A DNA stretch of 64,000 bases, taken from positions 21,001 to 85,000 of the forward strand of contig WBZZ01005950.1 of the NCBI GenBank assembly GCA_019918135.1, written 5' to 3'. Each line of letters begins with the position of its first letter. Within the stretch, counting starts at the first letter, position 1. The DNA is from Paulinella micropora. Its lineage: Eukaryota > Cercozoa > Imbricatea > Euglyphida > Paulinellidae. The translations under genes were made by a program, and so were the position numbers. The notes below the pieces were generated by a model that did not search any database, was not told where the DNA came from, and saw only the letters and a program-made list of their open reading frames with translations. Shown in pieces: positions 59,959 through 64,000 of the stretch.

Positions 59959-61731
59959 ATGGCGGCCTACCCGCCCCCCCCGCAGTGCCAGCGGCAGCTC
60001 GTGCGCTGGCTGGGCTGGGCTGACCTGGCTGCGCTGGCCTGCGTGTCGCCGTGGCATGAACGCTTGCTGCAGGAACCCGCGGTCTGGCGAGAGACCGGGA
60101 TCGGCGACCGAGAGCTGGACGTAGCTCAGCCGAGGCTCCGGGCGTTGGTCGAGGTCTGGGGCCAGGCCTGGCAGGCCGGGGCGCGCCCCCGGGCGTCCGG
60201 GCTGCAGGTGCGGGCCGGGCTTCCAGATCCCCTGGCCGAGGCCCGCCGGCTAAGCCCTTGTGTGGTGATCGAGGGACTAGTGCTAAAAGACTGGCCGCCG
60301 GAGTGGAAGCCCTTCCTCTTCCGGGAGCTGCTGTGCGGCATAGCCGAAGTACTCCCCGAGCTGCAAAGCCTACAGCTGCTACGTTACACAGGGCTGGCGG
60401 GCCCGGGGCTAGAAAAGCTGCCGGAGCTGCGCAAACTTCAACGTCTATCCTTCAGGTATTGCCAGGGACTGACGAACGCGGGGCTTAGGCACGTGTCAAA
60501 GCTAACAGAGCTACAACACTTAGACTTGGGCTTTTGTGAATCACTGGTGGACGGGATGGTGAGGCAATTGCCTAACCGTCTGCGCTACTTAGACTTAAGC
60601 CTTGCCACCGGACTGAGGACGGGCGAGGGGCTGCGGGGCTTGACAGAGCTGCGACACCTGGATCTGAGCCATTGCCGGAAGCTAGAGGACGGGAGTCTGC
60701 AGTACGTGGCAGGTTTGCCACAGCTGCGGCACCTGGCTTTGAAGGACTGCACAGGGCTAACCGACGCGGGGCTGCTAGACTTAGCGAGAATGCACCAGCT
60801 ACAATACCTAGACCTGAGCTTTTGTACTGCGCTGACGGACGCGGCGCTGACGCACTTGACCAACCTCCGAGAGCTGCAGCACCTAAACCTCCACTCCTGC
60901 AACAAGCTGACGAGCAACGGGCTAAGGCCTTTGGCCGGCCTTAGGAAGCTGCAACACCTGGACCTGGGGCGCTGCGTGCGGTTAACGGAGGCCGCGCTAC
61001 CGCACTTGGCAGACTTAGACCAGCTGCAGCACCTGGAGCTGACCGGGTGGGACGCCAAGGGGGGCGCGGGCCTAGCCTACCTGGCGAACAAGGGCCGGCT
61101 GCAACACTTGAATCTGAGCCGTTGGCACCGCCTGGAGGACGCGTGGCTGGCGCCGTTGGCGGGCCTGCCGGAGCTGCGGCGCCTAGAGCTGAGCTTTTGC
61201 CCGCGGCTGACCGGCCGGGGGCTCCGGGGGTGGAGGCTGCCGCGCCTGCAACACCTGGACCTGGGCTATTGCGGGGGACTGGTGGACACGGAGCTCGGGT
61301 GGTTGGGAGATTTACCAGCGCTGCGGTACCTAGACTTGAGCTTTTGCCCGCAACTGACGGGCGCGGGGCTCAGGGGGTTAGCGAGGCTGGGCCAGCTGCA
61401 ACACTTGGACCTGAGCCATTGCGCGGAACTGACGGACGCGGGGCTGGCGTGCCTGGCGGGCCGGCAAGGCCTGCGACACCTAAACCTTAGCTCTTGCCCG
61501 AAACTGACCCGCGCGGGGCTGGCGTACCTGGCGGGCTTGCCAGAGCTGCTATACCTAAACGTGGACTCCTGCCCAGAAATCACGGGCGAGCGGCTCTCCC
61601 CTTCCTATGGAAGCTGAGGCACCTGCGAGACCTTAGGCCGACCAATTGCGGAGCACTGACGAGGGCGGGGGCTGGCGCGTCCGGCGGCAGGCCTGCCAGA
61701 GTTGCGAATCCTCGAGGGGGGCGGAAATTGA
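59959..61731 (+). CDS. F-box/leucine-rich repeat protein
   Basis: ATG 59959. Residues ~8-45 fit an F-box: a Leu/Trp-rich helix, WADLAALACVS, then W-x2-LLQEPAVW. From about residue 125 some sixteen LRRs of 24-25 residues follow, each of the cysteine-containing type: L-x2-L-x2-L-x-L-x2-C-x2-LTDAGL. This is the architecture of FBXL/AMN1 proteins, the substrate receptors of SCF ubiquitin ligases. The main frame stops at TGA 61615, but LRR-like sequence continues in the other two frames (about 61600-61731), ending at TGA 61729, so two small shifts affect the 3' end. The repeats are highly uniform, implying recent expansion or purifying selection. Confidence 0.85.
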
Positions 61732-62011
61732 ACTCGGCCGGCCGGCTTGGCGCCAAGGCGGAGCAGGAGGGAGAGCCTACACGCCCCGCCAGAACGCGCC
61801 CCCCGACCCTCCCTTCTGCCCTCCCTTGGCCAGCGATACCGCGTTCTGGCGGGCCACCGTGTCGGACGGCCAAGGTAGCGGTGGCTCTCCCTCTCCCCCC
61901 CCCGCCTGGCCCCCCCCCCCCACGGGAGGGGGGGGAGAGGGAGGCCCCCCCCCCCTTCCCCTCCGCTCCCCTCACGCCCGGGCCGGCCAAAAAACCGCTG
62001 TGCGAACTACG
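61732..62011. other. Intergenic C/G-rich spacer
   Basis: Contains C runs (61898-61906, 61912-61921, 61945-61954) and a G run (61926-61935). No gene seen. It should hold the promoter of the 62012 gene. Confidence 0.4.
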
Positions 62012-62953
62012 ATGCAAGACCTGGCGGCGGGCCTAGCGGACCACGGGCTGCGGGCGGCAGGGGCGGCGGGAGAACGGAGGCCACCGGGCCTCAAGCGCAC
62101 CAAGCTGACGCCGGAGCTGGACCTGGCCTGGTTCGAGGACCAGGTGTTCTCGCCCCTGATGGCGGCCTTCCGGCTGGTCACGGACGAGAGGGGCGTCAGC
62201 ACGCTGGGACGGGCGGTGGAGTGTACTTACATCACGGTCGCCCGGCGCAAACAGGAGCACCGGGGGCGACCGGGTGGGCCGGGCCCCAAGGCGGCCCAGA
62301 GCAGTGTCGTCACTCTGCAGGTCCGCTTCTTCGGCGCCGGCCACCACGATACGCAGACCGGGGCCAGGATGGACTTTACGGAGGAGGCGTTGCTCCGGCG
62401 GCGCCAGGACTGGTCGCGGCAGGGGCTGGCGGTGCTAGGGCTCCAGACCTACCCTTTCAGCCCCCTGACCACGCGAGGCGAAGGCTTCCTGCGTCAGTGG
62501 AAAGAGCTGGCCCGGCGCCACTGCATCCACCAGTCCCCCTTCCGGGATTTTGCGGAGGATATCTTTGCCCGCTGGCGCCGCAAGTGCCTGTTCCCCGTCG
62601 CGACCTCACGGGTCTGGCACCGCCGCCTGCCGCCCGCGCCGGGGCCGTGGTCGGCCAGGAAGGGGCGGGGCAAGCCAGCTCCGCGCCGGGGCCAGGAGTT
62701 GGCCCCCCGGGACGGGCCGGCCGGGGCGCGGTGGGGGCCCGACGGCGGGGGCGCCGCCTGGCCGCGGGACGGTCTCTGCTTCTCCGCCGATAGCTTGGCC
62801 TGGGACAAGGAGATGCCTGCCACGCTCTGGGACCAGGGCGGGCACGAAGCCCCCGCGGGCTGCGCGGACGTGCACCAGAGTGTGTCGGAGGCCTGGACGC
62901 AGATCTTGGCCCTGGCCGAGCCGCTGGAAGAAGCCGGGCGGCGCGTGAGTTGA
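62012..62953 (+). CDS. Unknown 313-aa protein
   Basis: ATG 62012 to TGA 62951, intact. The ordered part spans residues ~30-200 with mixed strands and helices, including several Trp, Phe, Arg and His; a Pro/Gly/Arg linker covers ~205-255; a helical tail with Trp and Glu follows. No signal peptide or membrane segment. An ATTAAA signal follows at 62970. Family not recognised. Confidence 0.7.
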   Translation: MQDLAAGLADHGLRAAGAAGERRPPGLKRTKLTPELDLAWFEDQVFSPLMAAFRLVTDERGVSTLGRAVECTYITVARRKQEHRGRPGGPGPKAAQSSVVTLQVRFFGAGHHDTQTGARMDFTEEALLRRRQDWSRQGLAVLGLQTYPFSPLTTRGEGFLRQWKELARRHCIHQSPFRDFAEDIFARWRRKCLFPVATSRVWHRRLPPAPGPWSARKGRGKPAPRRGQELAPRDGPAGARWGPDGGGAAWPRDGLCFSADSLAWDKEMPATLWDQGGHEAPAGCADVHQSVSEAWTQILALAEPLEEAGRRVS

Positions 62954-62969
62954 GCTGGGCCGCGCAGTA

Positions 62970-63047
62970 ATTAAAAGAGAGAGCGAGCACCTAATTTCGT
63001 GGCATCGGACCCCGGAGACCCCCGTCGTGGCGTTTGGGCTTTTTAAT
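62970..63047. terminator. Convergent polyadenylation signals
   Basis: ATTAAA at 62970-62975 lies 17 nt past the stop of the 313-aa gene. TTTAAT at 63042-63047 is ATTAAA on the minus strand for the gene ending at 63218. Confidence 0.55.
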
Positions 63048-63081
63048 GTCGGCCGGCCCGGAGACCCCGGGACAGGGAGAA

Positions 63082-63109
63082 ACACACGCACACACACACA
63101 CACACACAC

Positions 63110-63147
<38 letters not shown>
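63082..63147. repeat. (CA)n(GA)n microsatellite
   Basis: A CA tract (63082-63110) passes directly into a GA tract (63111-63144). It lies in the 3' region of the minus-strand membrane protein gene. Confidence 0.9.
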
Positions 63148-63148
<1 letters not shown>

Positions 63149-63217
63149 ACGGGGCGCCGCGGCTGTCCCCCATAGCTGGCGGCCCTCCCGGGGGGGGGGG
63201 GAGAGGCCCCCGCCTGG

Positions 63218-63754
63218 CTAGCCCGCGAGATCCTCTAGCTGTATGCCGGGCCCTTCTGGCCTGGGGTGGGCGGGGGAGTGCTCCTCGATCTCCCGCACCT
63301 CGTACACGCGGCACCAGCGCAGAGAACGGTCGTTCCAGCAAGGGTGGACGCAGCCGGGCTCCGTCGCCAAGCTAGCGGGAGCCCCGGCCGGGGGTGGCTG
63401 TTCGTCGCGCGGGGAGGGCGCCGCCGGCGCGGGGGGCTCGTCGTCGGGGTCAGGCAGTGCGAGCGGCGGGGCGCGGCCACGCCGGCGCCGCCGGGCCAGC
63501 AGAGCTAGCGCCCCCGCTAGGCCCACCAAGAGGGCCGCGAGGTAGGGCCGCGCCGGGCCGGCAGGCCCCGCGCGGTACCACTCGCCCGCGTCAGGCAGCC
63601 CCGTGCCCCATTCTTCCCACAACGACACCAACAGCGCCAGGCACTTAAAGCACTGCAGGTACCACGTCGCGAGTACGCCGGGCCACGCCCAGTAGTCGCC
63701 GGTAGGGCTGGCCCCGCCCTCGGCCGGCGCTTCTTCCGGTCCTTGAGTGCGCAT
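63218..63754 (-). CDS. Small membrane protein (178 aa)
   Basis: The ATG at 63754 is the first in frame; the open frame also extends to a GTG at 63793. A hydrophobic Trp/Leu/Cys segment (residues ~24-48) and a clear transmembrane helix (LAALLVGLAGALALLA, residues ~72-88) followed by RRRRRGR indicate a membrane protein with a cytoplasmic C-terminus. The tail is Pro/Asp/Glu-rich with several Cys and Trp. Ends with TAG 63218. Function unknown; a virion envelope or ER protein is possible. Confidence 0.65.
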   Translation of the reverse strand: MRTQGPEEAPAEGGASPTGDYWAWPGVLATWYLQCFKCLALLVSLWEEWGTGLPDAGEWYRAGPAGPARPYLAALLVGLAGALALLARRRRRGRAPPLALPDPDDEPPAPAAPSPRDEQPPPAGAPASLATEPGCVHPCWNDRSLRWCRVYEVREIEEHSPAHPRPEGPGIQLEDLAG

Positions 63755-64000
63755 GCAGAGTGCGGTGCTGCTAGCAGGAGCCCTTTCTGGCACACACGCG
63801 CCGGGCGGCCCGGCGGACCGCCCCCCTGTCCTGGGCGGGGCAGGGCGGGGGGAAGGGGGGAGGAGGCCAGCCCCCCCCCGGCGCAGCGCACGGCTGGGGG
63901 GGAGGAGGCAGGGGGGCCGGGGGGGAGAGAGTGCGTCGTGCCGGGCGCGGCCGCCCGGGCGCGGGGGCCGGCGGGCCGTGCCCCCCCCCCCCCCCCCCCC
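63755..64000. other. Contig-edge region ending in C20
   Basis: G- and C-rich sequence with no gene. The last 20 bases (63981-64000) are all C, so the window ends inside a homopolymer and the true run length is unknown. Confidence 0.6.

Noticed and set aside
1-64000. tRNA, rRNA or transposase genes
   Set aside because: None was recognisable on either strand by eye.

Overview
The window is a GC-rich (roughly 70%), gene-dense stretch of a large eukaryotic double-stranded DNA virus, or of an old copy of one in a host genome. The decisive marker is a herpesvirus-type terminase large subunit (26939-28697, minus) with a Walker A of the form PRRWGKST, a Walker B of the form LILVDEAAF and a C-terminal nuclease signature ending in a DDL motif. 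This places the element in Duplodnaviria, near Herpesvirales or the mirusvirus lineage. AATAAA/ATTAAA signals between convergent genes, secretory signal peptides, EGF, discoidin-like and Ser/Pro-rich extracellular modules, and F-box, RING and BTB-like proteins all indicate a eukaryotic host. The host is not identifiable; a protist is my guess. I found no capsid protein, DNA polymerase or portal that I could name.

Layout. 0-3 kb: TATA-bearing direct repeat, a low-GC LRR-like gene and an unknown 292-aa protein. 3-7 kb: two minus-strand genes (931 aa with an acidic middle; 243 aa with a Cys/His cluster). 7-12.2 kb: one very large plus-strand protein with a triplicated ~90-aa domain, a Thr-rich minisatellite and coiled coils. 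12.5-16.6 kb: two interrupted minus-strand genes. 17-18.4 kb: an SGNH/GDSL hydrolase in a low-GC island. 18.7-26.7 kb: a Pro/Arg-rich protein, two BTB-like proteins, a Sel1-repeat miniprotein, a basic protein and an unknown 360-aa protein. 26.9-31.7 kb: terminase, an upstream partner and a protein kinase. 31.8-41.3 kb: two giant secreted glycoproteins and a discoidin/tail-fibre-like secreted protein. 41.8-50 kb: zinc-binding protein, ~0.8 kb minisatellite, giant LRR gene, RING-finger protein. 50.3-59.2 kb: GNAT domain, PKD/BspA-like glycoprotein and an intact 1332-aa EGF/discoidin glycoprotein. 59.4-63.8 kb: small protein, F-box/LRR protein, unknown protein and a membrane protein. The window ends in a run of 20 C.

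Two themes recur. First, four or five large, modular surface proteins share Ser/Pro-Thr mucin-like linkers, EGF and discoidin-like domains; they probably cover the particle or act in attachment. Second, several proteins resemble ubiquitin-ligase parts (F-box/LRR, RING, BTB-like), suggesting control of host protein turnover.

A striking property is breakage. Many otherwise well-conserved reading frames are split by frameshifts (several exactly at C or G homopolymers of 5-14 nt, one at a 14-bp tandem duplication) or by single in-frame stop codons with coding continuing directly on the other side (11244, 20973, 36837, 40357, 47092, 51233, 52261, 54139). This may reflect sequence error, decay of an integrated copy, contingency-type homopolymer switching or recoding. 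I give spans for whole broken genes and note the breaks, without rebuilding the proteins.
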